Source of the DNA: Eubacterium sp.
GTDB lineage: Bacteria; Bacillota; Clostridia; Lachnospirales; Lachnospiraceae
Assembly (NCBI GenBank): GCA_020844525.1
Contig: JAJGAH010000074.1
Coordinates: 1 to 8,973 of the forward strand
DNA: 8,973 nucleotides
Direction: 5' to 3'
Shown: in pieces, positions 1 to 6,616 of the stretch
Numbering within the stretch: the first letter of the stretch is position 1
Layout of the letters: each line of letters begins with the position of its first letter
The notes under the pieces: generated by a model
Database searches by the model: none
What the model saw: only the letters and a program-made list of their open reading frames with translations
What the model was told of the DNA's origin: nothing
Translations under genes and position numbers: made by a program

Positions 1-106
1 CCAGGTCCAGAAATGTATCAAAGCTGATCCCGCCGGATGGAAAACTGTCACGCACCCCCTGCGGTACTCGCATCAGATGCATAATCTGCGGGTCTAATTC
101 CGACAT
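1..106 (-). CDS. 5' end of an unrecognised gene (35 codons, cut by window edge)
   Basis: This is an open frame beginning with ATG at 106 and running leftward off the window without a stop. The first residues are MSELDPQIMHLMRVPQGVRD, followed by a Ser/Gly/Phe-rich stretch (FPSGGISFDTF). The start is supported by a purine-rich GGGGGA ribosome binding site about 7 nt upstream. It is about 100 bp downstream of the FKBP gene on the same strand, so it may be a further member of that transcription unit, although the AT-rich gap could also hold its own promoter. There is no signal peptide or membrane segment in the visible part. I do not recognise the family from 35 residues and assign no function. 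It is likely real because the start, ribosome binding site and frame agree. Confidence 0.6.
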   Translation of the reverse strand, partial: MSELDPQIMHLMRVPQGVRDSFPSGGISFDTFLDL

Positions 107-208
107 GTTTCAATCCCCCATTATTTTTTCTGGTATTAAAAATTCAATCCACCTTTGCATGATATATCAATATATCAATTATGCATAATATATCAGCTTG
201 AAAATTCC
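107..208. repeat. AT-rich intergenic spacer with TATATCA repeats
   Basis: This short gap between the FKBP gene and the next gene contains TGATATA-TCAA-TATATCA (160-177), a 7-bp-arm inverted repeat, and a further TATATCA copy at 189-195. A TTATGCATAA palindrome lies between them (180-189). No hairpin with a T-tract follows the FKBP stop, so I see no clear terminator. TTGATA and TTGAAT boxes exist, but none has a convincing -10 at 17 bp. The repeats could be an operator for the leftward gene or simply AT-rich sequence. Confidence 0.35.
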
Positions 209-844
209 TTATTTGTAGACACCATTAATGGTAACGGTAAAGGTCACCTTCTGCCCGTTCAGATCGGACACACCGTAATCCTCCGGGAAGGTCACCTCGA
301 TGTCAAAGGTCTCGCCGACCTTGTGTCCCTCCACCTGGTCTTCAAATCCATCGATATAGGTTCCGGAGCCCAGCTTCAGGTCTGTACCCGCACCGTTCGT
401 GCTTCCACCGTCAAAGGCCTCTCCGTTCAGATACCCGGTATAATCGATATTGACGGTATCTCCGGCCTTTACAACCGTCCCCGCTGTCTTGTCCAGCGTC
501 GTTGCTGTTGAGGACGAAGATGATGCACCTGATGACGTTTCAGATGAGGCGGACGATGCCGTCGCTGTGGACGAAGCAGAGGAAGCGGCTGTGGCTGTGG
601 ATGAAGCGGAGATCTCACTCGTGCTTCCCGCTGTTACCGTACCGGAGGAAGATGCGACACTGTCACCTGCATCCTGCTTCTTGTCAAAAAGGCCACTGGT
701 CGCAAGGATACCGATGGTCACAACGGCGATTGCCGCCACCACAATGACGATCGGTACGACCTTCTTCGCCTTCTGCTTCCTTGCCTCTGCCGCTCTCTCC
801 TTTGCCCGCCGTTCCTGTGCCATTTTACGATTTTCTTTCTTCAT
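209..844 (-). CDS. Membrane-anchored FKBP-type peptidyl-prolyl cis-trans isomerase
   Basis: This is a 211-aa protein in three parts: a very basic N-terminal cytoplasmic segment (1-28), one membrane helix (about 29-49, VVPIVIVVAAIAVVTIGIL), and a low-complexity Ser/Ala/Thr linker (about 58-118) leading to a C-terminal FKBP domain (about 123-211). The FKBP domain resembles that of trigger factor (DYTGYLNGEAFDGG, GSGTYIDGFEDQ, VTFPEDYG), but there are no ribosome-binding or chaperone domains. Residues matching the FKBP active site include Y135, F144, D145, Y163, I164, F167 and Y190, with F167 at the position usually held by Trp, as in trigger factor. The basic N-terminus implies that the domain faces outside, so a role in folding exported proteins is inferred. 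It follows the transporter and the heptad protein on the same strand, 85 bp after the latter's stop. AGAGGG lies 7 nt before the ATG and is inside a hairpin. Family assignment is sure; the client is unknown. Confidence 0.9.
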   Translation of the reverse strand: MKKENRKMAQERRAKERAAEARKQKAKKVVPIVIVVAAIAVVTIGILATSGLFDKKQDAGDSVASSSGTVTAGSTSEISASSTATAASSASSTATASSASSETSSGASSSSSTATTLDKTAGTVVKAGDTVNIDYTGYLNGEAFDGGSTNGAGTDLKLGSGTYIDGFEDQVEGHKVGETFDIEVTFPEDYGVSDLNGQKVTFTVTINGVYK

Positions 845-847
845 AAA

Positions 848-894
848 AAAATCCCTCTCAACTGTTTTTTTACAAACAATTATAGAGGGATTTT
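848..894 (-). terminator. Hairpin overlapping the FKBP ribosome binding site (terminator or attenuator)
   Basis: A perfect 11-bp inverted repeat, AAAATCCCTCT (848-858) and AGAGGGATTTT (884-894), has a 25-nt loop. In minus-strand RNA the 3' arm is AGAGGGAUUUU, followed by more U residues up to the FKBP start codon at 844. It therefore looks like an intrinsic terminator after the heptad-protein gene, while its 3' arm is also the FKBP Shine-Dalgarno sequence. Folding would reduce FKBP translation or end the transcript. The large loop makes it weaker than a classic terminator. A TATAAT box (879-884, minus) lies within the structure. Confidence 0.55.
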
Positions 895-929
895 GTGAAC
901 ATCATGTGATAAATTGGCACTGCATCAGA

Positions 930-3869
930 TCAGCTGTTGCTGTCGTCTGTGTTGATACCATCTGTGGTGATAACGAACTTTACAGTTCCTTCCATGCCGT
1001 CTGAAATACCGCTGTAGTTGGTGTACTGCAAGTCATCAGAGGTAAGTGCCTGCAGACGGTCCTGCACATCGTCCAGATCATCGAGCGCACCGCCGAGACC
1101 ATCTGTGATCTTCTTGATGCCCTCCTCGTTGTACTTTTTTGTTCCGTCCTTCAGCTCCTTTGCGCCATCGGTCAGCTTCTTCAGACCATCGACTACCTGG
1201 TTGCTGCCGGTCTGCAGCTTGTCTGCTCCGGTAGAAAGCTGTTTCATTCCGGACTGGAGCTGCTGCGTACCAGAAGGAAGGGCGGCAAGTCCATTGCTAA
1301 GCTTCTGCGCACCTGCATCAAGTTCAGAAACAGAACCCGAAAGACTAGCGATTACCTGCTTTGCAACTGATGTTGATGTCTGACTTGCCACCTGAGAAGC
1401 AACTGTCTTTCCTGACTGCTGGGCAACTGCCTGGAATGTCTGCGAGCCGACCTGCTGAGCAACAGTACCCGCCACCTGAGAAGCGACTGATGTAGCTGTC
1501 GTTCTAGCCACCTTAGAAGCAACTGATTTCACTGTGCTTTCCGCAACCTGAGATGCGGTCTCACCAGCTGTCTGCTTTGCGGTAGCGACCGCTGTCTGTC
1601 TGGCAACCGCCGGAGCTGTCTGTTTCACTGCACTGGCTGCAGCTTCTCCTGCTGCTTTTCCTACTATAGAAGCCGGAATCTGTGTGACAGTCCCTGCGGC
1701 AGCAGATTTCGCTGCTGTCTCTGCTGCTGACTCGGCAGCAGTTGCTGCTGCATTTCCTGCCGCACTTTTTGCAACTGTCTGAACCGTCGAGGACACAGAC
1801 TGGGATATAGCATTTGTAATATCATCTGCACTGACTGCCGAGGAAAGCTGACCAACCTGACTGCTGATAGCGCTATTAACATTATTATTGATGGCATCTG
1901 CTATGGCTTTCGCACACTGAGCTGCCTGATCCTCCTGCATCCCCTTTTGAACCAGTAAACTTTCAATCTGACTCACCTGTTCATCGGAAACACTGTAAGA
2001 AATTTTTCCTGCCTCAGTTGCCAGTGTAGAGCTGACTGATTGTGCCACTGCAGTACCAATACCGCTAGAGAGTTTGCTGGCTGTATTTGCAATTTCTTCA
2101 GATTCCGCCACTGCCTGACTGGCTGCCTGGCTGGCCGCCTGCTTTGTCGCATCTGCATTGTTCTGAACTTCTTTAACTGCTGCATCTCCTGCCTGTTGAG
2201 CCAGTGTCTGGAGCTTAGCATCTCCTGTCAACGCATCCTGGGCAGCTTTTGATGCCGCATCCTGGGCAGCTGCTACGTTTTCAGCTAATTTCTTATTCAC
2301 TTCTTCTACAGCCCGATCGCCGATCTCCTGCTCATTAATCTTGGATTCCGCTGCAGTTTTTGCCTGTTCTGCTGCAGCTTTCGCACTGGCATCAATCTTG
2401 GCATTCACTCCAGCTACAGCCTGATCACCAATCGTCTGTAACTGACTATTGATTGTCTGGACCGCTGACTGTGCAGCTGTCTTTCCAACTGCATCAGCCT
2501 GCTGCTTCATCGCACTGCTGTTGCTCAGCTGTGCCCCAACTGTATCACTTGCCTGCTTTGCTGCCGCAGAAGATATACTGTTCAATGTCTTTGTATCACT
2601 GGAGAATCCATTGATCGCACTTTTGAATTTCGATGTTCCATCTGCCAAAGCCTTTGCTCCACTTGCTGCGGAAGGTGCACTGGATGCCAGCTTATTTACT
2701 CCGGTTGTGGCGCTGTCAAGCCCTGATTTCAGCTGGCTGATACCGCTGTCCAGATCGCCATACTTGTCGTTGAGTTCCTTGACACCGTCATAGAGATCGC
2801 TGGAGCCTGTAACGAGCTTGAGGGTGTTCTCCTCAAGGTCATCGAGCTTATCCTTCATATCATCCAGGGAATCGATGTCCGAGAAATCAAAGTCATCGAA
2901 GGCATCGGTCAGTGCCACAGTGTAGGTAGAATCCATCTTGAAGTTCTTGACATCCGCAGTGATTTCCACGCTGTCTGTGATGTCAAAATCATCGATATCG
3001 TCTTCGATCTTCTGCTTTGTATCGCTGGAGGAGCTGCTGGAGTCCTTCTTCGTGTCAGATGTGGTCTTGGAACTGCTGCTGTTTACTGTTGAAGCGGTCA
3101 GGGTCTTCGTGCTGCTCTTGCTGTCAGAGCTGCTGCTCGTATCACTGTCAGCAATGCTCTCACCGGATTCCTCTGCGGATTTGAGCTTATCCTTCAGGTT
3201 GTCGAGATCCAGATCATCCTTTACGCCGGGCATGCCGAATCCAAGGACAACGTTTCTGCTGCCGTCATTGATCACCTTGCCGTTATCAATGGTGACATTA
3301 GAGAAGTTGTCATCGGGAAGAATGAGACCGGTCATCATGACAAAGGGTGTCTTCATCGTCTCTGTCTTATCGCCGACCTTGGTCTGCACACTTGTATTAT
3401 TTGTGTACTTGATCTTGATGGTGAGCTTTCCGCTCTTGCCTGCCAGGTCCTTCGGCTCGATCTTCTTCCCATCCAGATAGTAGGTAAAGCTTACGCCCAC
3501 CGGGAGCTCCTTGTCTGAGGTTCCCTGATAGAAGATGTCATTTCCATCAGAGTCCCAGACCATGGAATCTCCGGAACCGGTATAGGTCTCATCGCCCTTT
3601 ACATTCTGAATGTCACTTAAGGACGAAGCATCCTTCACACTTTTCACGCTGCCTGCACCGACCAGCTGATCGGATACGGTGATCTTGGAGGTGCTGCCGT
3701 CTGCGGCGGCATTGACATATACGGTTTCATCCTTGGTTACCTTGGAGGTATTGTCATCTGCAGCCAGGACTGTGGACGCGGACGGGACGAAGCCCATCAT
3801 TGCCGCGATGCCGACTGCAACTGTTCTGTTGAAATTCTTCTTTATTACGATCTTGGCATTTTTATTCAT
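930..3869 (-). CDS. Exported heptad-repeat (XXXLXXG) partner of the MMPL transporter, with long Ala-rich stalk
   Basis: This is a 979-aa exported protein. The signal peptide spans 1-36, with likely cleavage after VLA. Residues 45-225 form a conserved globular domain (KDETVYVNAAADGS, FYQGTSDKELPVGVSFTYYL, LILPDDNFSNVTIDNGKVI) that I recognise from proteins encoded beside Firmicutes MMPL transporters. A Ser/Thr/Asp/Lys linker (231-287) and an acidic segment (288-347) follow. XXXLXXG-type heptads lie at about 350-421 and again at 848-910 (for example QKLSNGL, KQLSTGA, KKLTDGA). Between them are about 425 Ala/Gln/Ser/Val-rich residues, ending in 39 consecutive tetrads (687-842). There is no C-terminal membrane segment or LPXTG motif. 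I start at 3869 rather than at an upstream in-frame ATG (4142) because of the signal peptide and an AGAGAGG site 9 nt before it. The start overlaps the transporter stop by 8 nt, implying translational coupling. Its role as an extracellular adaptor is inferred. Confidence 0.85.
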   Translation of the reverse strand: MNKNAKIVIKKNFNRTVAVGIAAMMGFVPSASTVLAADDNTSKVTKDETVYVNAAADGSTSKITVSDQLVGAGSVKSVKDASSLSDIQNVKGDETYTGSGDSMVWDSDGNDIFYQGTSDKELPVGVSFTYYLDGKKIEPKDLAGKSGKLTIKIKYTNNTSVQTKVGDKTETMKTPFVMMTGLILPDDNFSNVTIDNGKVINDGSRNVVLGFGMPGVKDDLDLDNLKDKLKSAEESGESIADSDTSSSSDSKSSTKTLTASTVNSSSSKTTSDTKKDSSSSSSDTKQKIEDDIDDFDITDSVEITADVKNFKMDSTYTVALTDAFDDFDFSDIDSLDDMKDKLDDLEENTLKLVTGSSDLYDGVKELNDKYGDLDSGISQLKSGLDSATTGVNKLASSAPSAASGAKALADGTSKFKSAINGFSSDTKTLNSISSAAAKQASDTVGAQLSNSSAMKQQADAVGKTAAQSAVQTINSQLQTIGDQAVAGVNAKIDASAKAAAEQAKTAAESKINEQEIGDRAVEEVNKKLAENVAAAQDAASKAAQDALTGDAKLQTLAQQAGDAAVKEVQNNADATKQAASQAASQAVAESEEIANTASKLSSGIGTAVAQSVSSTLATEAGKISYSVSDEQVSQIESLLVQKGMQEDQAAQCAKAIADAINNNVNSAISSQVGQLSSAVSADDITNAISQSVSSTVQTVAKSAAGNAAATAAESAAETAAKSAAAGTVTQIPASIVGKAAGEAAASAVKQTAPAVARQTAVATAKQTAGETASQVAESTVKSVASKVARTTATSVASQVAGTVAQQVGSQTFQAVAQQSGKTVASQVASQTSTSVAKQVIASLSGSVSELDAGAQKLSNGLAALPSGTQQLQSGMKQLSTGADKLQTGSNQVVDGLKKLTDGAKELKDGTKKYNEEGIKKITDGLGGALDDLDDVQDRLQALTSDDLQYTNYSGISDGMEGTVKFVITTDGINTDDSNS
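1344..1811 (-). repeat. 39 consecutive tetrapeptide units inside the heptad protein
   Basis: Residues 687-842 divide without a gap into 39 four-residue units. Position 1 is mostly Val, Thr or Ala, position 2 mostly Ala, and positions 3-4 mostly Ser, Gln, Lys, Thr or Glu (VAKS, AAES, TASQ, VASK, VART, VASQ, VAGT, VAQQ). At DNA level there are near-identical 19-bp copies of GCCACCTGAGAAGCAACTG at 1387-1405, 1471-1489 and 1507-1525. They are spaced 84 and 36 bp apart, both multiples of 12, which points to growth by in-frame duplication of 12-bp units. Confidence 0.8.
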
Positions 3870-6231
3870 GATTGTCTGCCTCTCTTCCGTTCTCATCGGA
3901 TTCCCGCAAATCTGCCTGTTCTGAACCTGATTCTTTCCTGGCTGTTTCTTTATTATCTGTTTCTTTACTGTCTGTATCTGCAGTTCGTTCATGATCTGAC
4001 TGCATTGTCTCACTCTGACCGTTTTCTGTCTCTGACGAGATATCTTCCTGCTGCGTTTCTGCCTGGAAGCTGCCGCCTGCCGGAGCTGCAGTCTGTACTG
4101 CCGCCTGCATTTGTCCTTTTCTGTTCTGTATGCGCTGTGCAAAGGCTTCCTTGCGCGCCGCCTTCTTCTTTCCGAAGAAGTCGATGGACGTCTTTACAAT
4201 CAGCTTATCGAAGATCATAAACATGCCGGGAAGAATGAAGAGTACGGTTACCATACTGATCAGAGCTCCTCTTGCAAGCATCATGCAGATGGACTTGATG
4301 ATATCGATATTGGAGTAAACTGCTACACCAAAGGTTGCCGCAAAGAACGCCACACCGGAGGTGATGATGGAACCCATGCAGGCTCTGTGCGCGATCTGCA
4401 CGGCCTCTTTTTTCTCATGTCCTCTCTGACGCTCCTTCTGGTAACGACTCGTCATCAGAATGGCGTAGTCTACGGTAGATCCCAGCTGAACGGTACCGAG
4501 TACGATACTTGTCACAAAGGAAACCGACGTGCCTGTGTAATACATGATTGCCATGTTGACAAAGATGGCAAACTCGATCGTGATCTCCAGAATGAACGGT
4601 AACGAGAAGGACTTGAATACCATCAATATAATGAAGAAGATGATCAGCAGGGACGCGGTATTTACATGCATGAAGTCCACGTTCGTGACATCTACCAGGT
4701 CATGGGTCAGCGGTGCTTCACCGATCAGCATTGCGCCCTTGTCGTATTTCTTCAAGATGGTGTTGATCTGATCGATCTGCTTGTTGACCTCATCGGATCC
4801 GGTGTAATACTGCGTGCTCACGAACATCAGCTCGTAGTCCTTGCTCTGCAGCATGTCCCGCACATCTGACGGAATCATGGAATCCGGTACGGACGATCCC
4901 ACGAGGGAATTCAGGCCGAGCACATAGTTGACACCGTCTACATCGTTAACCTGATTGATAATATTGACCTTGTCCTTGACCGGTGTGTCCTTATCCAGAA
5001 CGATGATGTGCATCGTACTGCTTCCGAAATCATCCTCGACCTTCTGCTGGGCCACCATGGATGGCAGTGACTTCGGAAGAGATCCGGACATATCGTAGTA
5101 GTTCTTTACGTGGTTGTTGCCATAGACTGCCGGGATAAACATTGCAAGGAAGATCACCATCCAGATCTTGTAATGCTTTGTAATGAAGTCAGACGCTTTT
5201 TCCAGGTGTCCCAGAAGCGGCTTATGCGTTGTCTTCGTAATCGGTTTGTCAAAGAGCAAAACCAGGGACGGAAGCACGGTCACGCAGGTAAGCACACCAA
5301 AGACAACGCCCTTTGCCATTACAAGGCCCATATCCAGTCCAAGGGTAAAGGACATAAAGCACAGTGCGATAAATCCGGCGATGGTCGTGATAGAACTTCC
5401 GACGATGGATTTGAAGGTATTGGAGATCGCGTGTCCCATGGCACGTTCCTTCTCACCCGGGAATCTCAGCTTGTTCTCACGATAGCTTCCCAGAAGGAAG
5501 ATGGAGTAGTCTGTTGTGACACCCAGCTGGAGCACGGCGGCGACCGCCTTTGTGACATAGGAGATCGAGCCGAAGATCTGGTTCGTACCCATGTTGTACA
5601 TAATGGCGATTCCGATATCCAGCAGGAAGAGGAATGGTACCAGGAAGGAATCCGTCAGCAGAAGCATAGCGATCAGACACAACACCACGGCGATGGTGAC
5701 ATAGATCGGAAGCTCCTGATTGGTCAGGTCCCGAAGGTCATTCATGATGGCGGTGATACCGCTGACATATGTGTCCTTCTTCACAATGGACCGGATCTGA
5801 TCGACCGCCTCCATCGTTGTATCCGCAGATGAGGTATCGTCAAACATGGCGAGCATCATCGTCGCATCGCCCTTGAAAAACTTCTCCCGCAGGTCCTGTG
5901 GAATCATGTCCACCGGAAGGGAGAGATCTGCCACATCGTCATACCAGAGTACATCCTTGACATGGGGCACAGCCTCAATGTCCTTCTCCAGCTTTGCGAC
6001 ATCCTTCATGCTCTCATTGTCCACGACGATCATGGAGAATGATCCCATGCCGTACTCATCGACAATGATGTCCTGCCCTTTCATCGTATCCAGCGACTTC
6101 GGAAGATACGTCAGCAGGTCGTAGTTCGTCTTCGTATGGAAATATCCATAAGCCGACGGAATCAGCATAATAACCGCCAGTATCAGGATCAGTATTCTGT
6201 GCCTGGCGATCCACTTGCCTACCTTAACCAT
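3862..6231 (-). CDS. MMPL-family (RND superfamily) transporter
   Basis: This 789-aa polytopic membrane protein has the duplicated RND/MMPL layout. TM1 is at about 12-30, an extracellular domain at 31-175, and TM2-6 at about 176-327. TM7 is at about 353-370, a second extracellular domain at 371-523, and TM8-12 at about 524-676. Both halves carry the family's proton-relay type signature in the fourth helix: QLGVTTDYSIFLLGS (D241, Y242) and QLGSTVDYAILMTS (D588, Y589). Residues 690-789 are a hydrophilic, Glu/Asp/Ser/Thr-rich cytoplasmic tail that is unusually long. Substrates of relatives include lipids and other hydrophobic compounds; none can be named here. The start at 6231 has AAGGAG 11 nt upstream. 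It is the first gene of its operon, preceded by paired operator-like palindromes, and its stop overlaps the start of the next gene. MMPL identity is certain. Confidence 0.95.
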   Translation of the reverse strand: MVKVGKWIARHRILILILAVIMLIPSAYGYFHTKTNYDLLTYLPKSLDTMKGQDIIVDEYGMGSFSMIVVDNESMKDVAKLEKDIEAVPHVKDVLWYDDVADLSLPVDMIPQDLREKFFKGDATMMLAMFDDTSSADTTMEAVDQIRSIVKKDTYVSGITAIMNDLRDLTNQELPIYVTIAVVLCLIAMLLLTDSFLVPFLFLLDIGIAIMYNMGTNQIFGSISYVTKAVAAVLQLGVTTDYSIFLLGSYRENKLRFPGEKERAMGHAISNTFKSIVGSSITTIAGFIALCFMSFTLGLDMGLVMAKGVVFGVLTCVTVLPSLVLLFDKPITKTTHKPLLGHLEKASDFITKHYKIWMVIFLAMFIPAVYGNNHVKNYYDMSGSLPKSLPSMVAQQKVEDDFGSSTMHIIVLDKDTPVKDKVNIINQVNDVDGVNYVLGLNSLVGSSVPDSMIPSDVRDMLQSKDYELMFVSTQYYTGSDEVNKQIDQINTILKKYDKGAMLIGEAPLTHDLVDVTNVDFMHVNTASLLIIFFIILMVFKSFSLPFILEITIEFAIFVNMAIMYYTGTSVSFVTSIVLGTVQLGSTVDYAILMTSRYQKERQRGHEKKEAVQIAHRACMGSIITSGVAFFAATFGVAVYSNIDIIKSICMMLARGALISMVTVLFILPGMFMIFDKLIVKTSIDFFGKKKAARKEAFAQRIQNRKGQMQAAVQTAAPAGGSFQAETQQEDISSETENGQSETMQSDHERTADTDSKETDNKETARKESGSEQADLRESDENGREADNHE

Positions 6232-6308
6232 TTTTCACTCAACTCCTTACCTTTTTTCCTTCTGCGACTGCGATATAAATAAATCAACACCTGTATTACC
6301 TGTCATTG

Positions 6309-6328
6309 TCATAATGTCATGATTATGA
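6309..6328. promoter_or_regulatory. Palindrome TCATAAT-N6-ATTATGA in the operon leader
   Basis: A 20-bp inverted repeat with perfect 7-bp arms (6309-6315 and 6322-6328) lies within the presumed 5' untranslated region of the transporter mRNA. It overlaps two of three TGTCAT direct repeats (6301, 6307 and 6315). It may bind a second regulator or fold in the RNA. Function is unknown. Confidence 0.35.
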
Positions 6329-6330
6329 AA

Positions 6331-6355
6331 AATCTGTATCTCTCAGACACAGATT
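6331..6355 (-). promoter_or_regulatory. Leader hairpin upstream of the transporter gene (possible attenuator)
   Basis: In minus-strand RNA, AATCTGTGTC and GATACAGATT form a 10-bp stem (one G-U pair) closed by the loop TGAGA. Only three further T residues (6330-6328) follow before a C, so it resembles a weak terminator or an mRNA-stabilising stem rather than a strong stop. It lies about 100 nt upstream of the transporter start and downstream of the predicted promoter. I recognised no riboswitch class. Confidence 0.4.
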
Positions 6356-6384
6356 CCCCTCCCAGGACACTCTTAACATAAGAT

Positions 6385-6413
6385 ATGGTAGTACGCAAAT
6401 GACCGTTGGTCAA
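6385..6413 (-). promoter_or_regulatory. Predicted promoter of the MMPL operon
   Basis: Reading leftward, TTGACC (6413-6408, five of six consensus bases) is separated by 17 bp from TACCAT (6390-6385, four of six). The -35 box is one arm of the operator-like palindrome at 6399-6413, so a bound repressor would block polymerase. The predicted transcript has a leader of about 147 nt before the transporter ATG. Confidence 0.5.
6399..6413. promoter_or_regulatory. Operator-like palindrome O1 (imperfect TTGACC-N3-GGTCAA)
   Basis: ATGACC-GTT-GGTCAA has perfect 5-bp inner arms and one outer mismatch. It is the same motif as the perfect copy at 6472-6486, centred 73 bp away, close to seven helical turns. 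Its right arm is the -35 box of the leftward operon promoter. The size and symmetry fit a dimeric TetR-type regulator. Confidence 0.6.
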
Positions 6414-6471
6414 TAATTAGGATTCACAAAAAAAGTGTGCTATAAAAATGAATATTAGTCATTTTTGATAG

Positions 6472-6486
6472 TTGACCACTGGTCAA
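6472..6486. promoter_or_regulatory. Operator-like palindrome O2 (perfect TTGACC-N3-GGTCAA)
   Basis: TTGACC-ACT-GGTCAA is a perfect 6-bp-arm palindrome. Its left arm is also the -35 box of the rightward promoter at 6472-6500. The paired copies, each overlapping an outward -35 box, are the layout expected of a self-regulating repressor controlling a divergent operon. Confidence 0.65.
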
Positions 6487-6500
6487 TTTCGTGGAATAAT
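6472..6500 (+). promoter_or_regulatory. Predicted rightward promoter of the interrupted regulator gene
   Basis: TTGACC (6472-6477, five of six) is followed after exactly 17 bp by AATAAT (6495-6500, five of six). The predicted start of transcription is near 6507, about 22 nt before the ATG at 6529, with an AGGA ribosome binding site between them. It is the best-scoring promoter by eye in the window. Confidence 0.6.
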
Positions 6501-6528
6501 GCATGTGAATAACTGATAGGAAAGATTA

Positions 6529-6568
6529 ATGCGAGATCAGTATGCCTGTATGAAAGATGTGTTCTATA
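6529..6568 (+). pseudogene. Interrupted start of a divergent gene, probably a TetR-family repressor
   Basis: An ATG at 6529 follows a good promoter and AGGAAAG (6519-6525). It opens a frame of 13 codons, MRDQYACMKDVFY, before the insertion sequence begins at about 6569. Reading on into the element, a stop is met at 6595-6597. The M-R-D-x-Y-x-x-(I/M)-K-x-x-F spacing is reminiscent of TetR-family N-termini, where this leads into the first helix, but the piece is too short to be sure. The divergent position and the two operator-like palindromes support a local regulator. The rest of the gene should lie just beyond the right end of the window. That a gene start is present is fairly likely; its TetR identity is inference. 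Confidence 0.45.
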
Positions 6569-6595
6569 ATGTGAACTTCCTGGTAAAAGTACCCT
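6569..6595. repeat. Left terminal inverted repeat of the insertion sequence
   Basis: ATGTGAACTTCC, 4 variable bases, then AAAAGTACCCT. It matches the right-end repeat at 8947-8973 in inverted orientation, with mismatches only in the central four bases. Confidence 0.85.
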
Positions 6596-6616
6596 AAAGA
6601 GCTTTTGACTGTCGAA

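Noticed and set aside
879..907. Separate promoter for the FKBP gene (TATAAT at 879-884)
   Set aside because: The -10 is perfect but the sequence 17 bp upstream (ACATGA) is a poor -35 and there is no extended -10, so I did not list it as a feature. It remains possible.
450..1004. Plus-strand open frame opposite the FKBP gene with an Asp/Glu/Ala/Val-rich product
   Set aside because: Its composition is the mirror of the Ser/Ala/Thr linker codons on the other strand, and it runs across the intergenic hairpin.
1387..1525. CRISPR-like short direct repeats
   Set aside because: Spacings are 84 and 36 bp, multiples of 12, and the repeats are in frame within a coding sequence, so they reflect the tetrapeptide units.
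3870..4142. N-terminal extension of the heptad protein to an in-frame ATG at 4142
   Set aside because: It would overlap the transporter gene by about 280 bp and place a basic low-quality peptide before a clear signal peptide. The start at 3869 has a good ribosome binding site.
5110..5832. 240-codon plus-strand open frame inside the transporter gene
   Set aside because: It is antisense to a certain MMPL gene, rich in His, Asp and Arg with no recognisable domain, and has no convincing ribosome binding site; it is a shadow frame.
6331..6355. Leader hairpin as a strong intrinsic terminator
   Set aside because: The T-tract after the stem is only three bases before a C and the stem is AT-rich, so efficient termination is doubtful. 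I listed it as a possible attenuator instead.
6529..6597. Genuine 22-residue peptide gene
   Set aside because: Its last codons lie within the insertion sequence's inverted repeat, so the frame is better explained as an interrupted longer gene.
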